Origin: Lachnospiraceae bacterium
Lineage (GTDB): Bacteria > Bacillota > Clostridia > Lachnospirales > Lachnospiraceae
Direction of reading: 5' to 3'
Assembly (NCBI GenBank): GCA_014804795.1
Contig: JAAUZC010000036.1
Coordinates: forward strand, 124,001-188,000
Length of the DNA: 64,000 nucleotides
Below are positions 10,701-15,619 of the stretch, in pieces. The translations under genes were made by a program, and so were the position numbers. The stretch's first letter is position 1, and each line of letters starts with the position of its first letter. The notes beneath the pieces were generated by a model, which ran no database searches, was not told the DNA's origin, and worked only from the letters and a program-made list of their open reading frames with translations.

Positions 10701-11202
10701 GAGTGGAAGCGGCACATTTATCTATAAGATCACAACGTCGGCACGGCTCTGTTACAGTACAAAGAATGGTGCAATACAGGAAATCTGGCTGGAGCTGCCG
10801 GATGGCGTGGCGATGGATAAGGACGGGAATGCAGTCAGCAGCAAGTCATTTATCGGTACGGCGACGGCGGATATTACAGTGATACCGCCTGACCCGGATA
10901 GATATGTTGTAGAAAAGCTGACAAGATGGCAGAGGGATGCAACGGATTCTGAGAAGATTACGATTACAGAAGAAGTCGTGAACAGCGCCTCAATGGCAGT
11001 CGAGGGCTATTTTGAAGACGAGTTAGATATGGAACAACTGAGTGATCAGGCAATGCAATTGCTTGGACTGAGCAGACTGCCGGAAGAACTTCTGCCGGAG
11101 GAGGAACTGCAGGAAGAAACAGATGAAGAGGAAACGGATCCGGAAAACGGTGATGTGTCAGGAAATGATGTGTCCGACAGCGGTGCGGCAGTAGAACAAT
11201 AA
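1705..11202 (+). CDS. Giant type IV prepilin-like GLUG-repeat surface protein (putative pilus adhesin)
   Basis: This 3165-residue protein (about 340 kDa) begins with a textbook class III (prepilin) signal: basic residues 2-12, then cleavage after Gly16 before Phe17, with Glu21 at mature position +5, followed by a hydrophobic helix to about residue 40. Residues ~555-1960 carry more than 30 GLUG-like repeats of the form hydrophobic-GGI-hydrophobic-G-Y/x-N (for example VGGIVGYN, IGGIAGEN), which in known proteins form beta-helical or stalk structures. Residues ~2050-3165 are beta-rich, probably Ig/Fn3-like modules, with an acidic tail. There is no LPXTG or C-terminal anchor, so assembly into the pilus or onto its tip through the N-terminal helix is the simplest inference. 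The start ATG has a weak ribosome site, but an in-frame TAA lies three codons upstream (1696-1698). Minor and major pilin genes follow directly. Confidence 0.85.
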   Translation: MRVLRKKHKFLRNNIGFTLTELIVTLAVSAVLLSVAVAGIVAWVHHADFVRNENYAETIYYAAQSELTRYRGNGQLAELADYVTKNDLKVPVEEIAPEIGVDYKDRLYYLKKDAGAVGENDPLGKWLSDYIYDGSIMEGAICIEFDPMDGTVYSVSYSDRNVGFTYDEENTAGEKVSLLKRAENIREKDRWGYYSVELSEAAPSAVGKTRVDRIELVNAEQLYLRWSLPQRYREIRGFLSYTIEIYEKAQTTGEADELKYTFTVKGSELKEKGSEDSITQNIGQYIITCKDAGPDNKGDFDFIAYMDESGEMYLVLDSIDYGVAPEKLGEITPFNTDVFRNSASVLQLFAEPEDIYVKLQASGKLYKASAKKQSNTSNTMFASMKETGTEYAYEIKNARHLYNIRYREWENGQVADASKLYYRQIADIVWLSDDEKLFHSTGTSEIKMNALQDTDKCIPADGTAAVPYFPAIPLLMGNSTLEVPGSRAYELMNFVLYQRNPAENGTEELAAGETGKLGIIAENKGIIQKLTVTDMRAQGYENVGAVCGVNKDEGKVWNTTVSGKVTGTENVGGLVGLDKTTSGVSASPDLDVSAYKNLTNYAEVTGTGGKIGGIVGTLREDGQVYLCENYGAVKGTETCTVYIGGISGYNKGLVQNCLSAPDDAPARKDNGELQQAALKGIFVGGIVGCNDGGVIKNSGTEKESKNLTGKRSDSYIIGYRYVGGIVGYNNGRTDSGEDRTTVGTLVNTDSGKTNKANVVGHDYVGGIVGANGRIKDSVNIVENIKSLTPEQKKWFEKCEIEENYSDRILVQGWTNEGLVEAVGSYDSENVYDAEGFYAGGIAGYNAGDLTNCTTRINTSSGGAQELIEQVRLYGENASYVGGVTGYNVGYISNDGSGTVSVNSVVSGKKYVGGIVGYNGTAAAGTEKSGKIENYALSGGYISGEAYVGGYAGLNTTENLLGDSNILSANPNEVTADYFAGGVMGALIVVPENNADITVNCATNNFFGSVTAENAFAGGYVGYTQLLRTGENAKVRAEALYGKVEDESIRENIKSEDAGKRQEALQELAETVLDERREPGIDNTERRFKFASGESSFASVKASVFAGGVIGGNDWNTGLLLENIYNRVRVTGTDCVTYGYISEAKNTKEGIEKQDTFSFAGGIIGLVTPKAEIVSCSNKNAGGVDGNGTYLGGIAEVNLGTIRDCTVHSVSGKSYYGGIAGLNTNDGRIENCELDGQISGESYLGGIVVCNESFIDNCTVGNYSSGNESAVIGTGEYIGGIAAVSRVKSVTVNGGTTFKDNEIKGCSVTSNIGAENQGEAVGGLIGRYEGGTLSYCSVWEGTISGLDRVGGIAGEIYADLDVKAAEDNRRVSNEADIHAVGVAGGVGGYLKEGKSVVRCQNSGTVRSMQEMAGGIVPEVKTGSTVSDCMNSGSVEATRSLAGGITAENNGTIESCAMTDGTTGEPVITGVDAIGGIAGENRGIISECRISGAVTVRDINASGKVRAIGGIVGRNTGTISDSVAEVVKEKWPMVTTLSNGSCLGGIAGTNGTDQGEIKGGSLNIKVTLDEDKQGSVGGAAGANGGQISGVTFSGIVTGTSGSQYGTGGIAGRNELMDKVGSISDCTLDGSTQGRGIVTAVSRDTSFGGYKETLKGVYVGGICGVNPENGSIVNCSLRGNCEVYGDYGYVGGIVAYNYGRLENSGAETVSAVGTPEIRNAGSAGAACVIGGIVACNDASGVLENCHTGAGWKIENTENVNATPGLFPTGGIIGCNKSVRDQKNLTNYASVNGNHITGGIIGQQFTELRGGFTITNCENHGPVSGAAAGAGGIIADWRYKGGNVRECINYGQVSGGSGTAGGILATGYSSERISITFERCGNEGDIVNSGASSAGGIMGVYNSHGTTLDIIITDCYNAAVIQNTSSGVSAGIFAASNGPNNHLNLTISRCVNYGRGSDSGRNFAGIASKGNADNIVKVQQCLNVGEYSANQTPMVYGYTVTADNYYFGHKSITVNSGATKVAEHDEDSGVFNTDGCSTQFDGNRQRLYLSGNIDDKNGKYLQFTTVNYSYSDGGDNAAIQELKKAFSCEKDSYALLVYGMNSGDFKKPSSVVLEETDNVFKVTYVGDPDVFFCTFGYELEILGRADGSTEWVSLTGIKEIDNPGQNTWPIAENELFAGKDRKQYTELKARVRAVKAAGYDEIDPFTTENGIGYSDWTESVPLTAKPKLPTPRIHFEVTNEGGSGQITGYWVLSNAEDYKEYGTNWEIVIGNVGNISRLNADNLRSPKGQALYSGNRDFTVNAYAEPTGVNNAYSRSDTFVGTLFGRTKDGTLRAVRADDSTGRFTGTKAGDLTYRFRIKQDTSENISATYMAEFWFDGKKIGEGTVLVPHGNAGEECAIDLSFLDQETVRDIIENIAEGDAGKTVEVCFYPWEITDFKYYVTDDQTKEIISRTVPEAAGRTAGSTVFNSSYQHFTLNGMEGYKMYPTPEAGEKVISEIKDDGTIIYTLYWDANAGNNGTITPFGGDDYDDAEYAVTVVGKNGDTEVPLYQGTVKVDKNTPPAVTLTENNWKYDQLVLNVERLGKEAVGGSTHYIGASTEKTYNIPIRLSSISKPNAKLRDRNTVVFVVDWVKSVEEGVSGYRIIMTGKKADGSSTRTFTRVVEGKDIVKVEIDLDDPLYEELSKAKEIEFSVVVLSDPDDTGHLDSRESRKEHCEIPERLPAPNATTTLKHSDGTEAAVDIALLPEKFAELRLHLENSGASLEDAAYQIEYFVADANAQAMGGLPADWKQDGGERPEQDSEKGIYISKEPDATTGNLRSAVYILNQPGNPFNAEQAGRILWYRVREVSESKISSVWTKWEKIELPKVLLESVVIAEGQTADRECVYTLNGEAKAEYVITMRQPKLGFTPVPFAKGYAVDITEANRIKYEIDENDGSVIEVPVQGESHSYTLEKVTSPEGESLVRKKGENDFEIAVNSGETSANGEIIWTFAPLYTIDHSYTIQSGSGTFIYKITTSARLCYSTKNGAIQEIWLELPDGVAMDKDGNAVSSKSFIGTATADITVIPPDPDRYVVEKLTRWQRDATDSEKITITEEVVNSASMAVEGYFEDELDMEQLSDQAMQLLGLSRLPEELLPEEELQEETDEEETDPENGDVSGNDVSDSGAAVEQ

Positions 11203-11221
11203 TGCGGAAAGGAGAAGAACT

Positions 11222-11806
11222 ATGGAAAAGAAAAAAGATCAGGGTTATACGATGATTATAGTGATGTGTCTGATGTTCTTATTTATGGCGCTGGCACTCT
11301 CCATGCTCTTCTCCTCTGCACTGTTGCTTGCCCGGGCGGAACGTGCCGGCATGCAGAAACAATGCCGGGCGTCTGCCGTCTCCTTTACAGAATGGATGGA
11401 TGTGGAGCTGGAAAAGGGATCAGGAACCGGGATGCTTTGTAAAAATATAACGAACCGGATGTACGATGATCCCACGAAAAACTGGCCGTCCTACACAGGC
11501 GGGCTCGGACATGAAGCGGATGTGGCTGTTCTGAAATTCAAACCTGATACGTCGGGCGTTCCGGAACTGGAAAAGCTGGGGGAACTGGAAGTCAGTATGT
11601 ACTGGGAAAGATGGGATGGATCTGCGGCAGTGACCGAAAAAGATGATCCGGAGGTGGATCTGGTCGTGACAGTGAAAGCAGTGGTAAAGGATGAACAGTA
11701 TTCTGTTACGACCCGCTATGAAAAATTAATGGAGGCAGAGACATTGGAGGATGGAACGTCAAAAGACGTATGGAACGGCAAATGGAGCATGGAGGGACGA
11801 GAATAA
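11222..11806 (+). CDS. Minor pilin, PilX/GspK-like, lacking Glu+5
   Basis: The 194-aa protein has a short basic leader (MEKKKDQ), Gly8, and then a hydrophobic helix (residues 9-36), the layout of a prepilin. Mature position +5 is Ile rather than Glu. In PilX/GspK-type minor pilins loss of Glu+5 is associated with being the first subunit at the pilus tip. That role is inferred here; no full-length family match is claimed. The remainder is a soluble domain with a WERWDGS segment and alternating beta strands. A good AAAGGAG site sits about 8 bases before the ATG. The gene begins 19 bp after the giant prepilin and its stop overlaps the next start (TAATG), so all three are probably co-translated. 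Confidence 0.65.
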   Translation: MEKKKDQGYTMIIVMCLMFLFMALALSMLFSSALLLARAERAGMQKQCRASAVSFTEWMDVELEKGSGTGMLCKNITNRMYDDPTKNWPSYTGGLGHEADVAVLKFKPDTSGVPELEKLGELEVSMYWERWDGSAAVTEKDDPEVDLVVTVKAVVKDEQYSVTTRYEKLMEAETLEDGTSKDVWNGKWSMEGRE

Positions 11807-12114
11807 TGAAAAATCAAAAGGGAACGTCCCTGGTATCTGTGATCGTATCCTTTGCGGTGCTGATGGTTGTTATGCTGCTTTTGCAGGTTTCGATAACCGC
11901 TTCGGGGCGTTACGCGGCTGAGGCAGATAAGGTCTGGAAACAGGTGACGGCAGCAGAAAATCATTATACGAATGGCGAAGGGACTTCACTTTCCGGCGGA
12001 ACCGGTGTGTCAATTGAAATGCAGCTTGGCGGGACAACGGAAGATTGGGGAACGCTTACCATTAAGGAAACGGATACATCAGATACAGAATATAAGATGT
12101 ACTATGTGAAATAG
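11806..12114 (+). CDS. Small minor pilin-like protein
   Basis: The 102-aa product begins MKNQKG followed by a 22-residue hydrophobic segment (about residues 8-29), like a short prepilin leader with Gly6 at the -1 position. Position +5 is Ser rather than Glu, so it is a second atypical minor pilin. I place the start at the ATG that overlaps the stop of the preceding gene, because GGAGGGA lies 8 bases upstream; an earlier in-frame ATG (11770) has no such site and would add residues before the leader. The C-terminal part (residues 45-102) is a short beta-rich domain. Function is inferred only from leader shape and operon position. Confidence 0.6.
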   Translation: MKNQKGTSLVSVIVSFAVLMVVMLLLQVSITASGRYAAEADKVWKQVTAAENHYTNGEGTSLSGGTGVSIEMQLGGTTEDWGTLTIKETDTSDTEYKMYYVK

Positions 12115-12229
12115 CCGGCGCGAAAAAGGCAAATGGCGGGAGTATTTTATTTTAGAAACAACAGATAAAATCTGTGTTTTATAGAAAATATGCGGACAAA
12201 AAGTACGCAGAAGGGGAGGTGAGGCGAAT

Positions 12230-12874
12230 ACGAAAAAGAAAACAGACAACAAAGGTATGACGCTGGTGGAGCTGATCGTTACCTTTGCGGTGGCCGCAAT
12301 TTTTATGGCGGCAGCGGCAATGCTTGTAGTTCCGGCAACCAAAATGACCCTGGAGGTCAAAGCGATGAACCGGGTGCATGATGACGCCGCAATTATTATG
12401 GAAACCATTGTGAACGAACTGAGTTACGCTGAACCTTATGCAGATTCAACGGGGATGGCAACATCCATACAGCTTATTGATTTTGTTAACGATGCGGCGG
12501 ATCCGTATAACGGCTATTATCAGGCAGTGAAGTATAATGATAAAGGCGGAAATTCGGCAGTAATTAAAGTTACGACTGCGGCAGATACTGAGGCTGTTGC
12601 GTTGGTCGGGGAAGGTAAACTGCTGATCGCATATGATCAGATAGATGACGATGAAGGGACATCAATTCGCGAGAAGATTGACTGGTCGTACGGAAAGGGA
12701 CTTTACCGTGATAATGAGATCAAGCTGGGATTTCAGAAAAAGACTGGTGAGAATATTATTACCGTGCGCCTTACTGTAACAAATACGACTTCCGGCTATT
12801 CTTACACGCAGGAGACGGATGTGCGCTGTATAAATGTTACTGAAGATAAGATAACGGAAGTTGCGGGGCCATAA
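12230..12874 (+). CDS. Prepilin-like protein with apparent ACG start
   Basis: The mature N-terminus is classical: G|MTLVELIVTF with Glu at +5, then a hydrophobic helix and a ~170-residue globular domain (214 aa in all). The first in-frame ATG, at 12257, encodes the mature +1 methionine, so a protein started there would have no leader and no processing site. A proper leader (KKKTDNKG) is encoded just upstream, and a strong GGGGAGG site (12213-12219) points at codon 12230, which is ACG. No ATG, GTG or TTG exists in this frame after the upstream stop at 12182. Either ACG is used as a rare start, or an ATG was lost by one T-to-C change. I annotate from 12230 because of leader and ribosome site. 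Confidence 0.65.
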   Translation, partial: TKKKTDNKGMTLVELIVTFAVAAIFMAAAAMLVVPATKMTLEVKAMNRVHDDAAIIMETIVNELSYAEPYADSTGMATSIQLIDFVNDAADPYNGYYQAVKYNDKGGNSAVIKVTTAADTEAVALVGEGKLLIAYDQIDDDEGTSIREKIDWSYGKGLYRDNEIKLGFQKKTGENIITVRLTVTNTTSGYSYTQETDVRCINVTEDKITEVAGP

Positions 12875-12963
12875 CCGCGTGAAAACTCAGGAAACACACC
12901 ACAGGTGGTTTCAAATACAATTTATAAACAAGGCAGGGAACCTGCCGCGAAAGGAGAGAATGA

Positions 12964-13425
12964 ATGATTCAGAAATTAACAAACAAACTCAATGACAGAA
13001 AGAAAGACAACAAAGGTTTTACACTCGTAGAACTGATCGTTGTAATCGTTATTTTAGCTATCTTAGCAGCTATTTTGATCCCGGGATTACTGAAGTGGAT
13101 TGATAAGGCGAAAGAAGAGCAGTATGTACTGGAAGCAAGGAATGTTCTTCTGGCTACAGAGGCGGAATTGGCGCAAACATATGCGGACAATGCTACTTCT
13201 AAACCAGCGTCTCTTACAGGCGATCCGTTAACTAGAGTTGCAACTTTGTCCAGTGTAGATGTAAAAACTATCGCAAGCATAAGCTATAAGGGCACTGGTA
13301 ATACAGCGGCTGATTGGGATGTCACTGGAATGACAATAACATTTAATTCATCCAATGGTAAAGGGATTACGGCTAAATTAGCGAATGGTACATGGGACAT
13401 TACTGTTGGTGATGCAATTTCTTAA
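12964..13425 (+). CDS. pilA: Major type IV pilin
   Basis: The 153-aa prepilin has a basic leader of 18 residues, cleavage predicted between Gly18 and Phe19, Glu23 at mature +5, and the canonical hydrophobic helix (LVELIVVIVILAILAA). The mature protein of ~135 residues, with a long alpha-1 helix and a small beta domain rich in Thr, Ala and Gly, is the usual size for a Gram-positive major pilin. The start is supported by AAAGGAG about 7 bases before the ATG. It lies last in the pilin block, followed by a strong GC hairpin that could stabilise or end the transcript, a common arrangement for a highly expressed pilin. Calling it the major pilin rests on its standard architecture and that hairpin, not on direct evidence. 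Confidence 0.85.
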   Translation: MIQKLTNKLNDRKKDNKGFTLVELIVVIVILAILAAILIPGLLKWIDKAKEEQYVLEARNVLLATEAELAQTYADNATSKPASLTGDPLTRVATLSSVDVKTIASISYKGTGNTAADWDVTGMTITFNSSNGKGITAKLANGTWDITVGDAIS

Positions 13426-13481
13426 TGTTAAAAAATCGGTTTTAAAAGGCGGAAGATTATTTTAAAACACATAGGTCTTAT

Positions 13482-13510
13482 CCGGCAGGGCCACTCTACA
13501 GCCCTGCCGG
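13482..13510 (+). terminator. GC-rich hairpin after the major pilin
   Basis: A perfect 10-bp inverted repeat (CCGGCAGGGC, loop 9 nt) lies 56 bp after the pilin stop. The tail (CATAAAACTTTT) is only partly T-rich, so it may act as a leaky terminator or an mRNA 3' stabiliser. Confidence 0.6.
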
Positions 13511-13559
13511 CATAAAACTTTTAAAATGGGGATGCGTATTTGAAAAGATCGGGGAAAGT

Positions 13560-13697
13560 GTGAAAAACCAAAAAGACGATACGAGCCATAAAGGTTTTAC
13601 GTTGGTCGAACTGATTGTTGCGATTACTATCCTGGCTATTTTGGCGGCATTGCTGATTCCGTTCATGGTCGGCTGGATCGACAGGGCGAAAAAGTAG
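13560..13697 (+). pseudogene. Truncated type IV pilin (leader and N-terminal helix only)
   Basis: From a GTG preceded by GGGGAAA, 45 codons encode a basic leader, Gly12|Phe13 cleavage site, Glu17 at +5, and a complete hydrophobic helix (LVELIVAITILAILAALL) ending IDRAKK and a TAG stop. It matches the N-terminus of the major pilin just upstream, including the WID-R/K-AK stretch, so it derives from a duplicated pilin whose globular domain is gone. The downstream sequence holds a double hairpin and a decayed transposase fragment, suggesting the 3' end was lost by rearrangement. It could still make a 45-aa processed peptide; whether it is expressed is unknown. Confidence 0.75.
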
Positions 13698-13730
13698 ATT
13701 AATTTTCAGGAGGTACGGATCCTGTTACGG

Positions 13731-13791
13731 CTCATGAAATTTTAGAAATGAGAGTAAAATTTTATGAGCATAAGATTGCTTGCGAAGCATG
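13731..13791. repeat. Double-hairpin intergenic element
   Basis: Two adjacent imperfect palindromes: arms 13731-13744 and 13755-13768 (CTCATGAAATTTTA, one mismatch), then a 9-bp stem around TTGCGAAGC with one mismatch. The paired-hairpin layout and the GCGAAG core resemble the elements at 51960-52127 and 54364-54426. Confidence 0.5.
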
Positions 13792-13814
13792 CAATTGTTG
13801 ATTGAAGAAAGCTT

Positions 13815-14222
13815 TCAGTGCCTGTGCAGCAAAGATTTCCACTTTGAAAAAGGATGAGGCTTGTTCCGGTGCTGGTTTTCAGCAACAAGACGCTCTAACT
13901 CAGCGATACGTGCATCCTTTTCAGAAAGAGCAAGAGCTTGCTTCTGAACGGTACTATCCAGTTCCTGTGCATGTTCTTCTAAATACTTTTTATAAGCTTC
14001 CTCAGCTTCATGGCGTTGATACGCATCAAGGAGGTCACGGTTTTCCGTGAGAAAGTAAAGGGCATCAGCGATGGATTCAAAGTCCGGATTTTTAGTAACA
14101 AGCATTTGGATTTCCTCCCATGTATCAGCTTTAAAAAGAGCAGCCCATTGGTCGAGTCGATAGAGCTTATCTTCTTCAGTTGCAAGGTCTGTATGAGATA
14201 AGTTTAGCACAGAAATACACAA
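13815..14222 (-). pseudogene. C-terminal remnant of an Rpn/PD-(D/E)XK-type nuclease-transposase
   Basis: The open stretch encodes ~135 residues on the - strand with features I recognise from the C-terminal part of the PD-(D/E)XK nuclease-family (Rpn-like) putative transposases common in Lachnospiraceae: NLSHTDLATEEDKL near the start, a WAALFKADTWEEI segment, a FLTENRDLLDAYQRHEA segment, then a charged coiled-coil tail. The N-terminal nuclease domain is absent: an in-frame TAG lies eight codons upstream of the apparent TTG start, and no further homologous sequence is visible before the next gene. It is therefore a remnant rather than an active element. I see no terminal inverted repeats or target duplications. 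Confidence 0.65.
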
Positions 14223-14303
14223 CTTGTCACTATATTTTTTATACTATAATAATTCGTTTAAACATGTTAGAATATGTTAAAACCATATATTAAGGAGCAG
14301 CCC

Positions 14304-14789
14304 ATGGACACCATGAGAATCACGGAGGAAATGCCTCAGGAATATGCCGAACTCCGGAAGAAGCGGGAGGAACGTTCCGCGCAGATCAGAAAAAACATAA
14401 ATTACATATTGATATTCTGTATGGCTGCGTTGCTTCTGCTGTGGTGCTATACATACATGAGCTATCGCGTAGAAGCGAGAAGCATGCTGAGGCAGGCGAA
14501 AAATGTGGAGCTTGCGATACGTCTTACCGCGGTAAAGTACTATGGATACGGATCTACCCCTTATGACAGCAGCACAGAGAGCGGCTTGAAAAGAGACGCG
14601 GAAACGGAAGTTGTGAAGCACACGGATGCGGAAGGACAGATCCGGGTACTTGGCTGGGATGAGGAGGCGAATGCGCCTGTCAGTTTCATATATCAGGAAG
14701 AGAAAATGATTGTATTTTATACGTTGGGAGAAGACGGAGAGCCGGACTGGCAGGTCTACCGGCTGCAGGATATTCTCTCGGCAAAATAA
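14304..14789 (+). CDS. Unknown membrane protein at the head of the pilus assembly operon
   Basis: The 161-aa protein has a charged N-terminus (about 35 residues, probably cytoplasmic), one membrane segment (about residues 36-56), a helical stretch, and a C-terminal soluble domain with YGYGSTPYDSS and WDEEANAPVSF segments. It is shaped like a pilin-related protein, but there is no prepilin cleavage site. I do not recognise the family. The start at 14304 is chosen because AAGGAG lies 6 bases upstream; an in-frame ATG at 14274 lacks this. Being 18 bp before pilD it is probably co-transcribed with the assembly genes, so a pilus role is inferred only from position. Confidence 0.7.
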   Translation: MDTMRITEEMPQEYAELRKKREERSAQIRKNINYILIFCMAALLLLWCYTYMSYRVEARSMLRQAKNVELAIRLTAVKYYGYGSTPYDSSTESGLKRDAETEVVKHTDAEGQIRVLGWDEEANAPVSFIYQEEKMIVFYTLGEDGEPDWQVYRLQDILSAK

Positions 14790-14807
14790 AAGGGACAGGA
14801 CGAAAGA

Positions 14808-15563
14808 ATGACAGCAATTTTGACCGTATTCATTTTCATAATAGGAAGCAGCATCTTCTCCTTTCTGAATGTGGTGATCTATCGTCTGCCGCGGAAACTG
14901 GACTTTATCACGGGTAGAAGCATGTGCCCGTCCTGTGAGCATACGCTTGGAGCGATGGATATGATTCCGGTATTCGGCTGGGTGTTCCTTGGCGGAAAGT
15001 GCCGTTACTGCGGGGAGAAAATAAGTGTACGATATCCGGCAGTGGAACTGCTTGGCGGAGCGCTTGGCGTTTTGTGCCTGCATTACTACGGGATGAATCC
15101 CAGAATGATCGTCGCATTTGCGTTTCTGTGTATATTGACAGTGGTGTCACTTATTGATCTTGATACGATGGAAATTCCGTTTTCACTGGTGGTGGCAGCG
15201 GCGCTTACAGGAGTATTGTCCTGCCTGTTTTTTCCGGAGATTTCGTTAGTAGAGCGGGGAATCGGTATACTGTGCGTCAGTCTGCCGCTGTATCTGCTGA
15301 CGTTGCTCATACCCGGCGCCTTTGGCGGCGGAGATATCAAATTGATGGCGGCATGCGGCATCTTTCTTGGGTGGAAGCTCAATCTGCTCTCCCTGTTTTT
15401 TGCGGTGATGGGGGGAGGGATTTATGGAATCTGGCTGCTTGCCACAAAGCGAAAAGGAAAAAAAGACCATTTTGCATTCGGGCCGTTTCTTTGTGTGGGC
15501 ATAGCGGCCGCAATGTTCGCAGGTGAAAATATATTGGACTGGTATCTGGGATTTTTTCCGTGA
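14808..15563 (+). CDS. pilD: Prepilin peptidase (A24 family)
   Basis: The 251-aa polytopic protein has the two-part layout of PilD/GspO. The N-terminal cytoplasmic loop has two CxxC zinc motifs (CPSC, CRYC) of the methyltransferase-type domain. The membrane protease core carries the two catalytic aspartates: one in LIDLDTMEIPF, the other in the signature GGGDIKLMAACG. It would cut the leaders of the pilins encoded upstream after the conserved glycine, and probably methylate the new N-terminus. Length is normal for the family. It lies between the unknown membrane protein and pilC. Confidence 0.95.
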   Translation: MTAILTVFIFIIGSSIFSFLNVVIYRLPRKLDFITGRSMCPSCEHTLGAMDMIPVFGWVFLGGKCRYCGEKISVRYPAVELLGGALGVLCLHYYGMNPRMIVAFAFLCILTVVSLIDLDTMEIPFSLVVAAALTGVLSCLFFPEISLVERGIGILCVSLPLYLLTLLIPGAFGGGDIKLMAACGIFLGWKLNLLSLFFAVMGGGIYGIWLLATKRKGKKDHFAFGPFLCVGIAAAMFAGENILDWYLGFFP

Positions 15564-15619
15564 CAGAGAAGGCATTTTGAGGAAACCGCAGGAACTTACT
15601 GTAAACGAGGGCAGGAGAT

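Noticed and set aside
13700..14280. Intact insertion sequence
   Set aside because: Only the C-terminal part of the transposase-like gene is present and I find no terminal repeats or target-site duplication.
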